A stretch of 64,000 nt of DNA from Mucilaginibacter straminoryzae (GTDB lineage: Bacteria; Bacteroidota; Bacteroidia; Sphingobacteriales; Sphingobacteriaceae). Of the stretch, positions 1-8,978 are shown piece after piece (position 1 is the first letter of the stretch; each line of letters begins with the position of its first letter). Both the position numbers and the translations under genes were made by a program. The stretch spans positions 1 through 64,000 of the forward strand of contig NZ_JALJEJ010000014.1 of NCBI RefSeq assembly GCF_022953055.1, read 5' to 3'. The notes below the pieces were generated by a model, which was given only the letters and a program-made list of their open reading frames with translations, searched no databases and was not told where the DNA came from.

Positions 1-126
1 CCTTAGAGGTCGGAAATAAAACTGATTTAATCCATCAGGAACCAACGGTTGTTGCCTATGAGCACGTAGAAAAAATTCTTTTAACCACGATGGATTGTAT
101 ACTTTGCTATTTACTTTCAGAAACAA
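1..126. other. Window edge, no confident gene
   Basis: Both a plus-strand frame (about positions 3 to 218) and a minus-strand frame (about 142 down to 1) are open across this stretch. Neither has a convincing start or a recognisable domain, and the plus frame would have to run through the terminator hairpin and into the antisense of the next gene. Either could be the end of a neighbour outside the window. Confidence 0.3.
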
Positions 127-158
127 AAAGCCTTTCTGCTATTGAACAGAAAGGCTTT
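127..158 (-). terminator. Rho-independent terminator hairpin
   Basis: A perfect 12-bp stem (AAAGCCTTTCTG / CAGAAAGGCTTT) with an 8-nt loop lies 22 nt downstream of the thioredoxin-like gene that ends at 180. The minus-strand stem is followed by a T-rich run. The A/T ends make it potentially bidirectional. Confidence 0.8.
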
Positions 159-179
159 CTCATATTTTACGGAGGTCGA

Positions 180-1322
180 TTATTCCGTTTTCTCTTTGCC
201 TTTGTTAAAGATTTCTGAAAGCTTTGCAGCCAGATCTGCTCCGCGAAGGTTTTTGCCAATGATACGGCCTTCAGGATCTAACAGGAAGTTTTGCGGAATA
301 GCTTGCACACCGTAAAGCTGCGCAGCTTCGTTCTGCCAGAATTTCAAGTCGGAAACATGGGTCCATGCCAGGCCATCTTTGTGGATTGCAGCCAGCCATT
401 TATCTTTTGCGTTAGGACGGTCCAGCGAAACGCTCAGGATGGTAAAGTTCTTGTCTTTAAACTGGTTGAAAGCTTTTACCACATTAGGGTTTTCCTGGCG
501 GCAAGGGCCGCACCATGATGCCCAGAAGTCAACCAATACATATTTTCCACGGAAAGACGATAGCTTCACCATATTACCTGAAGTATCTGCCTGTGCAAAT
601 TCAGGCGCAACGGCACCATAGGCAACGGTTTTTAGTTTAGAAAGCTGTTCTGCATATTTCTTTCCCGAAGGGCTATTTTGCAATTCAGGACTTAAACTGT
701 GGAATAAAGGCTCCACATCTCTGTAATCTGCACTGTAAGTGTAATTGCGTAAGGCGTTTAAACTTACGAGTGACGCCGGGTGTTCTTTAATGAACTTTTT
801 ACTCAGCTCATTTTCGTGACGCTCGATACTTTTTTCGGTAGCTTCCAGCTCTGCCTTTACCGCTTCTGAAGGGTTGTCGCCGGCAGCTTTTGCCTTTTCG
901 TTTAATACTTCATACTCTTTGGTTGCAGGCTCGATGGTTTTCTTGTATGCCGCATAATCCTCGCTGATCTTGGTACCGGTAGCTTTAGCATTTACGGCCA
1001 CATCCGGACTGTTGATCACCGTAGTACCTTTTTCTAAATAAAACTCGGTATAGTCATACGGCGGATGAACACCATCACCTTTAGGGTTCAGGAATAAGGT
1101 TGCCTGGGCAGGTTGCTCAAGCACGGCGGCACCTTTAAATTCAAACTCGCCATTCTTAACAACGGCAGAATCTTTATAGCTTTTACCATTGGCACCATAA
1201 CTCAGGTATACCTTTGCAGGGGCATTGAAATTGCCTATCTTTCCTTTTACAACAAAATTTCCGGTCTGGGCAAAGCCTGCGGCTGGCAGCGCAATCAGTG
1301 CGGTGTATAAGAGTTTTTTCAT
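180..1322 (-). CDS. Exported TlpA/ResA-like thiol-disulfide oxidoreductase (DUF4369-AhpC/TSA)
   Basis: This 380-residue protein probably works in the periplasm, reducing or shuffling disulfides. A signal peptide (about residues 1-19, ending GFAQ) precedes a DUF4369-like beta domain (about 22-105), a charged helical linker (about 120-190) and a TlpA/AhpC-TSA thioredoxin domain (about 237-375). The redox motif is W270-C271-G-P-C274. The open frame extends upstream to 1448, but that part overlaps the preceding gene and lacks a signal peptide, so the ATG at 1322 was chosen. The gene lies 40 nt downstream of a close paralogue with the same architecture, evidence of tandem duplication. Substrate is unknown; such proteins often serve cytochrome maturation or general envelope redox balance. 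Confidence 0.88.
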   Translation of the reverse strand: MKKLLYTALIALPAAGFAQTGNFVVKGKIGNFNAPAKVYLSYGANGKSYKDSAVVKNGEFEFKGAAVLEQPAQATLFLNPKGDGVHPPYDYTEFYLEKGTTVINSPDVAVNAKATGTKISEDYAAYKKTIEPATKEYEVLNEKAKAAGDNPSEAVKAELEATEKSIERHENELSKKFIKEHPASLVSLNALRNYTYSADYRDVEPLFHSLSPELQNSPSGKKYAEQLSKLKTVAYGAVAPEFAQADTSGNMVKLSSFRGKYVLVDFWASWCGPCRQENPNVVKAFNQFKDKNFTILSVSLDRPNAKDKWLAAIHKDGLAWTHVSDLKFWQNEAAQLYGVQAIPQNFLLDPEGRIIGKNLRGADLAAKLSEIFNKGKEKTE

Positions 1323-1343
1323 GAATTCGTGATCAGATTTTCT

Positions 1344-1351
1344 CAAATGTA
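1344..1351 (-). promoter_or_regulatory. Candidate -7 box (TACATTTG)
   Basis: An exact match to the Bacteroidota -7 consensus TAnnTTTG lies 21 nt before the ATG at 1322, in the short gap between the two thioredoxin-like genes. It suggests the downstream copy has its own promoter. No clear -33 TTTG element was seen. Confidence 0.4.
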
Positions 1352-1362
1352 TGAAAATCAGC

Positions 1363-2517
1363 TTAGATCTTACCAAAAATCTCTGACAGCTTATTTTCCA
1401 GGTCTTCGCCGCGCAGGTTTTTCGCAATGATTTTACCATCCGGATCAATCAGAAAGTTTTGCGGGATAGCACGAACGCCATACATCATCGCGGCTTCATT
1501 TTGCCAGAACTTCAGGTCTGATACCTGTGTCCAGGCCAGGCCGTCGTTCTTAATGGCGTTCAGCCAGTCGTTCTTCCCGTTCGGACGATCAAGCGATACG
1601 CCCAGAATAGTAAAGTTCTTTACCTTATATTTATTGTAAGCCTTTACCACGTTCGGGTTTTCTTCGCGGCAAGGGCCGCACCACGATGCCCAAAAATCTA
1701 TCAGTACATATTTACCTTTGAATGAAGACAGTTTGACCATTTTCCCTTCGGCATCCGGCTGGGTAAAATCAGGCGCGGCTGCGCCGATAGCCGTTGCAGT
1801 TAATTCCGTAATAGAACGGCGCAACTGCATCCCTGGCTCGGTAGACTGTACAGATACATCCAATTTATTAAATAGCGTCAGCAACATTTGCGGATCGGCA
1901 GAGGGGCCTCCTAATGAGCTTAAAGCCATTAAGCTCAGATAGCTTTTTGGATGCGTCTCAATAAAATCCTTTAACGCCTGCTCGCGCTGGGTCTGTAAGG
2001 TTTTCAGCTTAGCCTGTATGCCGTTACGGAATTCTGCCGTCGTCTGCACAACGGGTGTAGCTGCAGCAGCTTCTTTATAGATCTGTTCTGCTTTTTCATT
2101 AATCGGCTTTAGAACAGCGGTTAGCTTAATGTTCTCGGCATTGATCGGCGAGCCTATAATTTGTGCCTTCGCGATCGAATCCGTACCGTTAACGGTAATC
2201 TCGCCCCGCTCCAGGTAGAAGCTCAGGGCATCTGCAGAACGGTCTAACTTAGAAAACCCGATATTCTGATGGTCTACTACCATTATCGCGTTGGTAGGCG
2301 TTTGGATTGGACCCGTAAAAGTGAAAGCCCCATTGGCAGTATATACCGAATCGATAAAGTTGTTCGCGCCTGCACGATACAGCAGGTAAACCTTAGTCGG
2401 CTTATCTATTTTAGATAACGTACTTTTAAGGGTGAAAGTAGGGTTTTGCGGAACAGGTGCTTGGGCCATTAAAGCCATAGGCGACAGCAAGGCCGCATAT
2501 AATAATAGTTTTCTCAT
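1363..2517 (-). CDS. Exported TlpA/ResA-like thiol-disulfide oxidoreductase, paralogue 2
   Basis: 384 residues: signal peptide (about 1-19, ending LMAQ), DUF4369-like N-domain (about 27-110), helical linker, then an AhpC/TSA thioredoxin domain with C280-G-P-C283. The C-terminal half is nearly the same as the gene ending at 180, for example shared blocks WASWCGPCR, NPNVVKA, GLAWT, LKFWQNEAA and AIPQNFL. The N-terminal half has diverged strongly, so any difference in partner choice should lie there. Start chosen at the ATG at 2517, which gives a signal peptide; the frame runs up to 2604 but overlaps the end of the arginase-like gene at 2574. Confidence 0.88.
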   Translation of the reverse strand: MRKLLLYAALLSPMALMAQAPVPQNPTFTLKSTLSKIDKPTKVYLLYRAGANNFIDSVYTANGAFTFTGPIQTPTNAIMVVDHQNIGFSKLDRSADALSFYLERGEITVNGTDSIAKAQIIGSPINAENIKLTAVLKPINEKAEQIYKEAAAATPVVQTTAEFRNGIQAKLKTLQTQREQALKDFIETHPKSYLSLMALSSLGGPSADPQMLLTLFNKLDVSVQSTEPGMQLRRSITELTATAIGAAAPDFTQPDAEGKMVKLSSFKGKYVLIDFWASWCGPCREENPNVVKAYNKYKVKNFTILGVSLDRPNGKNDWLNAIKNDGLAWTQVSDLKFWQNEAAMMYGVRAIPQNFLIDPDGKIIAKNLRGEDLENKLSEIFGKI

Positions 2518-2573
2518 TAGTGGGAAAAATGAATAGAAAGATACAACGCTTTTTATACGAAATACGTATCCGA

Positions 2574-3758
2574 TTAGTTTAATTTTTGATAGGTACGCCA
2601 CCATAGGTCGGGCATTTCGCCGTTCACCGCCGTCATATAGTCGTCATAGCTACAGGGAACCAGGTGGTAACGCTCGTTTAAAGAGCCGCCTGCAGGATAA
2701 GGTACCTGCATCCACCAGCGGTCAGACTTTTTGCTTTTCACAAATACCACCTCATGCTCGTCATGCGTCAGGGTGGTTTTATAGATCAGGTATTGCGATT
2801 TAGGGTTCAGCGGAAAATCGCTCTTGCGGTTATAAAACCCTTCGATAAAATACCAGATCATTTGCGCCAGCAGAATTGCAGTCTGCCCGTTTACATCATA
2901 AGCGGGATTGTATTCGTAAAAACCAATCGAGGTTAGTTTATCATTATAACCTGCGTAACGGCATATCTGGCAAGCCTCTTCGCCATAAAAACCGTTTGGC
3001 GTGGCATTGGCGTTACCCATGGCGTCAGAACTCCGGATGGCGCCAATATCAAAGCTGAGCATGTTGGCATTACGGATTACCGGTTCGGCAACGGCAATCT
3101 GCCCGCTTAGTTCACCCAACCGGTGCACATCAAACAACAACTTATCCATTACCCGCAGGCTTTCCTGGCTGGTGAGATAGGTTTGATAACCCAGGTTACT
3201 GAAATTGAAAAGGTAGTTAGGTTCGTGGAGGAATATTTTGCTCAGGAAAGAGTTAGAGGTGGTTTCCCCTTCGTTGCGTTCAAAATCATCTTCGAGGTCA
3301 AAAGACTGATCGATGATCACCAGGTCTACCTTCTGCTCCAGCTGCTCGTAAGCGGTAAACTGCGCATAGGTTAAATCCTGCCCGCCGCCAATAATTACCG
3401 GGATAATGTCGCTTTTGATCAATTCCTCCGCAACCACTTTTAACGCCGCATAAGTATCTGTCAGCGCAGCGCCACGGCGGATATTGCCCAGGTCTGCTAT
3501 CTTCGAAGCAAAGTCGCCTTCGTACAGTTGGTACAATTTTTCGCGAACAAAATCCGGCGCTTCTGCACAACCAGAATTATTAACCGCGTGGCGGTCTTCC
3601 TTCACCCCAATAATCGCCATATGGTAACCGCCTTCTTCCAGATCTGGGAACTGATCGGTATAAGCGGCTATCTTATGCCCCAGCTGACTGGCATTAAAAC
3701 CGTTTTGCGGAGCAATACGGCTCATATCTATCGGTGTGAGGAAATCGGCTAAAGACAT
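2574..3758 (-). CDS. Arginase/formimidoylglutamase-fold protein with degenerate metal site
   Basis: 394 residues, cytoplasmic, no signal peptide. The fold is recognisable from the segments IIGGGQDLTYA (about 122-132), LVIIDQSFD (146-154) and LSFDIGAIR (234-242), which align with the arginase/agmatinase motifs GGxHS, DAHxD and SxDxDxxDP. Normal enzymes bind two Mn(II) with two His and four Asp. Here the first His is Gln127, the second is Ser152 and the last Asp is Gly239; Asp150, Asp154 and Asp237 remain. Three of six ligands are therefore missing. Similar GGxQD forms occur in other Bacteroidota as far as I recall, usually annotated as formimidoylglutamase. The frame opens with a TTG at 3773, but the ATG at 3758 is the likelier start. 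No hut genes are adjacent. A non-catalytic or altered activity is inferred. Confidence 0.75.
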   Translation of the reverse strand: MSLADFLTPIDMSRIAPQNGFNASQLGHKIAAYTDQFPDLEEGGYHMAIIGVKEDRHAVNNSGCAEAPDFVREKLYQLYEGDFASKIADLGNIRRGAALTDTYAALKVVAEELIKSDIIPVIIGGGQDLTYAQFTAYEQLEQKVDLVIIDQSFDLEDDFERNEGETTSNSFLSKIFLHEPNYLFNFSNLGYQTYLTSQESLRVMDKLLFDVHRLGELSGQIAVAEPVIRNANMLSFDIGAIRSSDAMGNANATPNGFYGEEACQICRYAGYNDKLTSIGFYEYNPAYDVNGQTAILLAQMIWYFIEGFYNRKSDFPLNPKSQYLIYKTTLTHDEHEVVFVKSKKSDRWWMQVPYPAGGSLNERYHLVPCSYDDYMTAVNGEMPDLWWRTYQKLN

Positions 3759-3824
3759 AGTTTCGCAGGCCAAATATCAATTTAATTCAATTAATTTGCA
3801 CTGTTTTCTTAAAAAATAGCAAAG

Positions 3825-4811
3825 ATGATATTGGTAACCGGGGCAACAGGATTTGTAGGCGCAGAGCTGGTAAAACAGCTTGCCGGGCAAAACCTCGCCG
3901 TAAGGTGTACCAAACGGGCGTCTTCTGTTATACCGTCCTCGCTAGCGCCCTATGCCCATTTAATTGAATGGGTAGAGGCCGATATCACCGACCTTACGGC
4001 TATGGAAATCTCACTGGAAGGCGTTACGCAGGTATACCATTGCGCCGCTTGGGTATCGTTCCGCGAGGCTGATAAACAGCAAATGATCTACACCAATGTG
4101 ACCGGTACTGCCAACCTGGTGAACATTTGCATGGAAACCGGTGCGCGGGTAGTTCATGTCAGTTCTATCGCAGCAATCGGGCAGGCGAAGGACGATGAGC
4201 TGATCACTGAAAAGCATTTTATTGAAGAAACGCCGACGGAAAACGGCTACGCCATTTCAAAGCTGGAAAGCGAAATGGAAGTGTGGCGAGGTATTGCTGA
4301 AGGTTTGGATGCCGTGATTGTAAACCCATCCATAATTATCGGCGCATCTGCCGGTGCAGACGGCAGCGGGCAGATCTTTGACAAAGTACGCCAGGGTTTA
4401 AAATTTTACACTTCTGGCAGTTGCGGACTAGTGGACGTGGCAGACGTGACTAAATGCATGATCGCTTTGATGAACAGTGATATTACCGCCGAACGCTTTA
4501 TCATCAACGCAGAAAACTGGCCTTATAAAGACCTGCTAAATTATATTGCCGCTCAATTTGGCACCCCTTCCCCTAAAACAGAGGCTAAACCCTGGATGCT
4601 CTCGCTGGCATGGCGGGGTGCTGCGTTAATCAGTTCCATAACGGGCAAAGCACCTGCGCTGGATAAAATCGCAGCCCAGTCAGCATCGGTTGTGCAGAAC
4701 TATGATAATAGCAAGATCAGGAAAGCAATTGGTATTGAGTTTAAGCCCATCAAAGAAACCATTAACGAAATTGTCGCGGCTTTCAAGAGCGATGCGATGC
4801 TAAGTAAATAA
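3825..4811 (+). CDS. NAD(P)-dependent epimerase/dehydratase (extended SDR)
   Basis: 328 residues, cytoplasmic, with a Rossmann fold. The nucleotide motif G6-ATG-FV-G12 sits at the N-terminus, with the acidic EADITD segment at 51-56. The catalytic serine is at 113/114 in HVSS, followed by Y142-xxx-K146 in GYAISK, typical of extended SDRs such as dihydroflavonol reductase and nucleoside-diphosphate-sugar epimerases. The C-terminal half determines substrate and is not diagnostic. It is divergently transcribed from the arginase-fold gene across a 66-bp AT-rich gap containing TTAATTTG, close to the -7 consensus. Substrate cannot be assigned. Confidence 0.85.
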   Translation: MILVTGATGFVGAELVKQLAGQNLAVRCTKRASSVIPSSLAPYAHLIEWVEADITDLTAMEISLEGVTQVYHCAAWVSFREADKQQMIYTNVTGTANLVNICMETGARVVHVSSIAAIGQAKDDELITEKHFIEETPTENGYAISKLESEMEVWRGIAEGLDAVIVNPSIIIGASAGADGSGQIFDKVRQGLKFYTSGSCGLVDVADVTKCMIALMNSDITAERFIINAENWPYKDLLNYIAAQFGTPSPKTEAKPWMLSLAWRGAALISSITGKAPALDKIAAQSASVVQNYDNSKIRKAIGIEFKPIKETINEIVAAFKSDAMLSK

Positions 4812-4877
4812 TCAGAGGGTATTATTTACGCCTTCAATAGCAAATTCTGTTTTCTTCACCCCTTCGCTCACGGTGCA

Positions 4878-5261
4878 TTAGCCATAATAATTTACACTGT
4901 TGTACTCATCTTTATGCCGGTATTTTAAATCGAGCTGATAGCCCCCGCCTACATAATGCTCTTCAAAATCGTCACCATTATGGCTGGCTTTAACCAGGTT
5001 CAACATCAGTTCCTTCCCCTTTACGTGAATGACGGCAGCCCGTGCAAGGGTATCTTCCAGCGTATCTATGGTGCCGGTTTGCACCAGAATCTCATTAAGC
5101 TCGACAATATGCTTACGCTTTTCGGCAAAAACCTTATCGCAATAAAGGTACTCAGAGGTATGGCTTACTTTTTCCAGGGCAATATCATGCTGCCTGCATG
5201 CGGTTGTGAATAACAAGCACAAAACCGTTATCAGAAACATTAATTTACCGCGCTGTATCAT
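4878..5261 (-). CDS. Small predicted lipoprotein, unknown function
   Basis: 127 residues. A positively charged N-terminus and hydrophobic stretch end in LFTTAC, a good lipobox with Cys22 as the lipidated residue. The mature part is hydrophilic and helical in the first half (about 36-95), then Gly/Tyr-rich at the end (HYVGGGYQLDLKYR). No family recognised. It is convergent with the SDR gene and divergent from asnS. Translation could also start at the Met eight codons in (5240), which leaves the lipobox intact. Confidence 0.65.
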   Translation of the reverse strand: MIQRGKLMFLITVLCLLFTTACRQHDIALEKVSHTSEYLYCDKVFAEKRKHIVELNEILVQTGTIDTLEDTLARAAVIHVKGKELMLNLVKASHNGDDFEEHYVGGGYQLDLKYRHKDEYNSVNYYG

Positions 5262-5343
5262 CCTTGAACATAATTATAAACAAGTAAACACGTTAATTTA
5301 TTTGCACTGAAGATAATTTAATCACACATATTTCAATTATCAC

Positions 5344-5351
5344 TAAATTTG
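5344..5351 (+). promoter_or_regulatory. Candidate -7 box (TAAATTTG) for asnS
   Basis: An exact TAnnTTTG match lies 22 nt upstream of the asnS ATG. No convincing -33 element is visible. Confidence 0.45.
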
Positions 5352-5373
5352 GCGTTCACAATTTTTATTGGCT

Positions 5374-6810
5374 ATGAGCAAACGAACAAAAATTAAAGCA
5401 TTATTAGAAAGTACACAAACAGACATTCAGGTTACCGTTATGGGTTGGGTTCGTACCTTCCGTAACAATCAGTTTATTGCTTTAAATGATGGCTCTACCA
5501 ATAATAACATCCAGATTGTCGTCGATTTTGAGAATACAGACGAAGCTTTACTAAAGCGAATTACCACCGGTGCATCGTTGAAAGTTGTGGGCCAGTTGGT
5601 AGCATCATTAGGTAAAGGCCAAAAAGTAGAAATAAAAGCTACAGAGGTAGAGATCCTTGGTGACAGCGACCCTGAGAAATACCCACTACAGCCTAAAAAG
5701 CATAGCCTGGAGTTTCTGCGCGAAATTGCCCACCTGCGTTTCCGCACCAACACCTTTGGCGCGATCTTCCGGGTGCGTAACAGCCTGGCTTTTGCCGTGC
5801 ATAAATTCTTACAGGAGAAAGGTTTTGTTTACCTGCACACCCCTGTTATCACCGCTTCTGACGCGGAAGGCGCAGGCGAAGCATTTAAAGTAACCAACTT
5901 TGATATTGCCAACCCGCCACGTACCGAAAGCGGCGAGATTGACTATAAGCAAGACTTCTTTGGCAAGGCTACTAACCTGACCGTATCCGGCCAGTTAGAG
6001 GGCGAATTGGGCGCCATGGCGTTAAGCGACATTTATACGTTTGGCCCAACATTCCGTGCTGAAAATTCCAATACTACCCGCCACCTGGCAGAGTTCTGGA
6101 TGATTGAACCCGAAATGGCTTTTTACGATCTGGAAGATAATATGGATCTGGCCGAAGGGTTACTGAAATATGTGATCAGCTACGCGCTTGAAAATAACCG
6201 TGAAGACCTGGAGTTTTTAAGCCAGCGTTTGCAGGAAGAGGAAAAATCTAAACCGCAGAACGAGCGCAGCGAAATGAGCTTGCTGGATAAATTACAGTTC
6301 TGCCTGGATAACAGCTTTGAACGGTTAACTTATACCGAAGCAATTGATATCCTGAAAGAATCTACCCCGAACAAGAAAAAGAAATTCCAGTACCTGATTG
6401 AAGGCTGGGGCGCCGACCTGCAATCTGAGCACGAACGTTACCTGGTAGAGAAACACTTTAAGAAGCCGGTGATCCTGACGGATTACCCGAAAGAGATCAA
6501 AGCATTTTACATGCGCCAGAACGACGATGGTAAGACCGTACGCGCCATGGACATCCTTTTCCCGGGCATTGGTGAAATTGTAGGTGGTTCGCAACGTGAA
6601 GAACGTTTGGAAAAACTGGAACAACGCATGGCCGAAATGGGAATACCGGCAGAAGAGCTTTGGTGGTACCTGGATACCCGCCGCTTTGGCAGTTGCCCGC
6701 ATGCTGGCTTCGGCTTAGGTTTCGAGCGTTTGGTATTGTTTGTAACAGGCATGGGCAACATCCGCGATGTGATTCCTTTCCCTCGTTTCCCTAAAAACGC
6801 AGAGTTTTAA
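5374..6810 (+). CDS. asnS: Asparagine--tRNA ligase
   Basis: 478 residues. It charges tRNA-Asn with asparagine using ATP in the cytoplasm. An OB-fold anticodon-binding domain (about 15-105, with VMGWVRTFRNN) is followed by a class II catalytic core. Motif 2 is seen in FRAENSNTTRHLAEFWMIEPE and motif 3 in GFGLGFERLVLFVTG near the C-terminus. The length is normal for bacterial AsnRS, and the core has the Asn-type, not Asp-type, features. The frame opens at a TTG two codons earlier (5368); the ATG at 5374 is preferred. Monocistronic, ended by a terminator shared with the convergent peptidase gene. Confidence 0.96.
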   Translation: MSKRTKIKALLESTQTDIQVTVMGWVRTFRNNQFIALNDGSTNNNIQIVVDFENTDEALLKRITTGASLKVVGQLVASLGKGQKVEIKATEVEILGDSDPEKYPLQPKKHSLEFLREIAHLRFRTNTFGAIFRVRNSLAFAVHKFLQEKGFVYLHTPVITASDAEGAGEAFKVTNFDIANPPRTESGEIDYKQDFFGKATNLTVSGQLEGELGAMALSDIYTFGPTFRAENSNTTRHLAEFWMIEPEMAFYDLEDNMDLAEGLLKYVISYALENNREDLEFLSQRLQEEEKSKPQNERSEMSLLDKLQFCLDNSFERLTYTEAIDILKESTPNKKKKFQYLIEGWGADLQSEHERYLVEKHFKKPVILTDYPKEIKAFYMRQNDDGKTVRAMDILFPGIGEIVGGSQREERLEKLEQRMAEMGIPAEELWWYLDTRRFGSCPHAGFGLGFERLVLFVTGMGNIRDVIPFPRFPKNAEF

Positions 6811-6830
6811 TTTAAAAACAGCGCACATAA

Positions 6831-6865
6831 AAAAGGAGCTGCCTCATATCGAAGCAGCTCCTTTT
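6831..6865. terminator. Bidirectional terminator between convergent genes
   Basis: A 12-bp perfect stem (AAAAGGAGCTGC / GCAGCTCCTTTT) with an 11-nt loop sits between asnS and the M13 peptidase gene. It has A and T runs on both flanks, so it can serve both strands. Confidence 0.85.
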
Positions 6866-6885
6866 TGTTTTCAGACGGTGAACGC

Positions 6886-8937
6886 TTACCAGATCTTGGT
6901 ACGCTGGTCTGCCGGTTTGTATAACTTATCGCCTTGTTTAATACCAAAAGCCTGGTACCACGCATCAGTGTTAGACAGTGGGCCGTTGGTACGGTACATC
7001 TCTGGCGAGTGCGGGTCTACGCTTATACGCATCCGCAGGAAAGCATCCTGGTCTTTAATACGCCATACCTGCGCAAATGACAGGAAGAAGCGCTGATCTG
7101 GCGTAAAGCCGTCGATCTTGTCCTGAGTTTTACCTTGCTTGGTGTTTTTAAACGCTTCATAAGCGATGGCGATGCCACCATTATCCGCAATGTTTTCGCC
7201 TAAAGTAAGGTTACCATTTACGTGCAGGCCGTTCAACACGGTGTACTGATCATACTGTTTCGCAATAGCTGCGGTCTTAGCTTTGAAACGGGCTTCATCC
7301 TCTTTTGTCCACCACATTTTCAGGTTACCATCCTTGTCGTACTGGCTACCCTGATCGTCAAAACCGTGGGTCATTTCGTGGCCGATTACCGCGCCGATTG
7401 CACCATAGTTAATGGCATCGTCGGCATCTTTATCAAAGAATGGGAACTGCAGAATACCTGCAGGGAACACAATCTCGTTAAAGCTTGGATTGTAATAAGC
7501 ATTAACAGTAGGCGGTGTCATACCCCATTCTGTTTTGTCAACCGGCTTATCAATCTTTTTCAGTTGCTCGTTATAATCATGACGGTTGATAGCCTGAACG
7601 TTCTGGTAGAAGTTGCCGCGGCTGATCTCTACGTCGTCATAAGTTTTCCATTTATCCGGGTAGCCAATCTTTTTGGTAAAGGCATCCAGTTTAGCCAAAG
7701 CTTTTTCTTTGGTTTCTTTGCTCATCCAGTCCAGGCGTTGGATACGTGAACGGTAAACCTTCTGCAGGTTATTCACCAAATCCTGCATGCGCTGCTTGGC
7801 CTCTGGCGTGAAATATTTCTCTACATAAAGCTGGCCCAGCAGTTCGCCTAATCCACCATCAACGGTCGAGATCATGGTTTTCCAGCGTTCTTTCTGTTTC
7901 TTCTGGCCGGATAATACAGTGTTAAAGAAGTCGAAGTGCGCCTGGCGGAAGTCTTTGCTCAGATAAGGTGCAGAACGAGTAAGTGCCACAAATTTTACTT
8001 CGGTTTTCCAGGTATCAATCGGTTGGCTTTTAAGCAGTTCGCTTAAAGAAACATAATATTTAGGCTGACCTACCAGGATGGTATCGGTCTTTACGCCCAT
8101 ACGTCCGAAGATATCTTTAAAGTCGATATTCGGCGTTTTCTTTTGAATATCGCTAACCGCAAACTTATTATAGTTCTTCACCGGGTCGCGCAGTTCAACC
8201 GGTGTAGAGTGTGACTGTGCAATAGTAGTTTCCAGTTTCAGGATCTGGTCCGCATTCTTTGCAGCCGTTGCTTGGTCCACACCCGCAAGCGTAAACAACT
8301 TGGTAATATATTTTACAAACTCCGCACGGATCTTTACACTTTCTGGATCGGTCTTGGTATAATACTCCTTATTAGGTAAAGTTAAACCGGCCTGCCCAAA
8401 CTGCGCCATATTCTTGGTGCTGTTCTTATCATCCGGGCCAACATAAAAGCCTAACAAAAAGCCTTCGCCATTTTTCTTGTACTGGTCTGCCGAAAATTGC
8501 AGCAGTTGCTTACCGTCTTTAATCTGGTCAATCTCTGCCAGCAACGGCTTTAGAGGTGCAGCGCCTACTTTTTCCATAGCAACGGTATCCATACCGCTCA
8601 GGTAAAGGTCTGCCACTTTCTGTTCCTTGCTGCCTTTACTGTTGTCCTGCTTGGTAAGCTCCTCTAAAATTTTGTGCAGGTTCTTCTGGTTATCGTCATA
8701 TAAGGTATAGAAAGATCCCCATCCCCTCTCAGATGCAGGGATCTGCGTTTTCTTGTACCAGGTACCATTGGCATATTCAAAAAAGTTATCGCCTGGCTTA
8801 ACGGTCGTATCCATACCGGCTTTATCAAAAAACACCGTCCGTTTAGGGGCGTCATCGGCTTTCTGGCCCTGTTTGGTATTACATGCAGCACTGAGTGCAA
8901 CAGGTAAAGCAAGCCAGATAATTGGTTTGATTTTCAT
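6886..8937 (-). CDS. M13 family (neprilysin/PepO-like) zinc endopeptidase, lipoprotein
   Basis: 683 residues, the usual size for bacterial PepO-like enzymes. The N-terminus ends in LSAAC, so Cys19 is probably lipidated and the enzyme envelope-anchored. The large N-terminal M13 domain (about 45-430) is followed by the catalytic domain. H520-E521-MT-H524 is the zinc motif HExxH, and E581 in ENIAD is the third ligand with D585. The upstream NAYYNPSFNEIVFPAG and the final KIW also fit the family. It likely degrades small peptides. It is divergent from the YkuK-like gene; the 217-bp gap between them carries repeated AGTGTTAACA motifs that could regulate one or both genes. Confidence 0.93.
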   Translation of the reverse strand: MKIKPIIWLALPVALSAACNTKQGQKADDAPKRTVFFDKAGMDTTVKPGDNFFEYANGTWYKKTQIPASERGWGSFYTLYDDNQKNLHKILEELTKQDNSKGSKEQKVADLYLSGMDTVAMEKVGAAPLKPLLAEIDQIKDGKQLLQFSADQYKKNGEGFLLGFYVGPDDKNSTKNMAQFGQAGLTLPNKEYYTKTDPESVKIRAEFVKYITKLFTLAGVDQATAAKNADQILKLETTIAQSHSTPVELRDPVKNYNKFAVSDIQKKTPNIDFKDIFGRMGVKTDTILVGQPKYYVSLSELLKSQPIDTWKTEVKFVALTRSAPYLSKDFRQAHFDFFNTVLSGQKKQKERWKTMISTVDGGLGELLGQLYVEKYFTPEAKQRMQDLVNNLQKVYRSRIQRLDWMSKETKEKALAKLDAFTKKIGYPDKWKTYDDVEISRGNFYQNVQAINRHDYNEQLKKIDKPVDKTEWGMTPPTVNAYYNPSFNEIVFPAGILQFPFFDKDADDAINYGAIGAVIGHEMTHGFDDQGSQYDKDGNLKMWWTKEDEARFKAKTAAIAKQYDQYTVLNGLHVNGNLTLGENIADNGGIAIAYEAFKNTKQGKTQDKIDGFTPDQRFFLSFAQVWRIKDQDAFLRMRISVDPHSPEMYRTNGPLSNTDAWYQAFGIKQGDKLYKPADQRTKIW

Positions 8938-8978
8938 GTTATAAAAATGTCTTTAAGTATATGCGGTAAATATGGAAA

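Noticed and set aside
7222..7749. 175-codon plus-strand ORF inside the M13 peptidase gene
   Set aside because: Complete antisense overlap with a peptidase whose catalytic motifs are clear; composition is that of a reverse-strand shadow.
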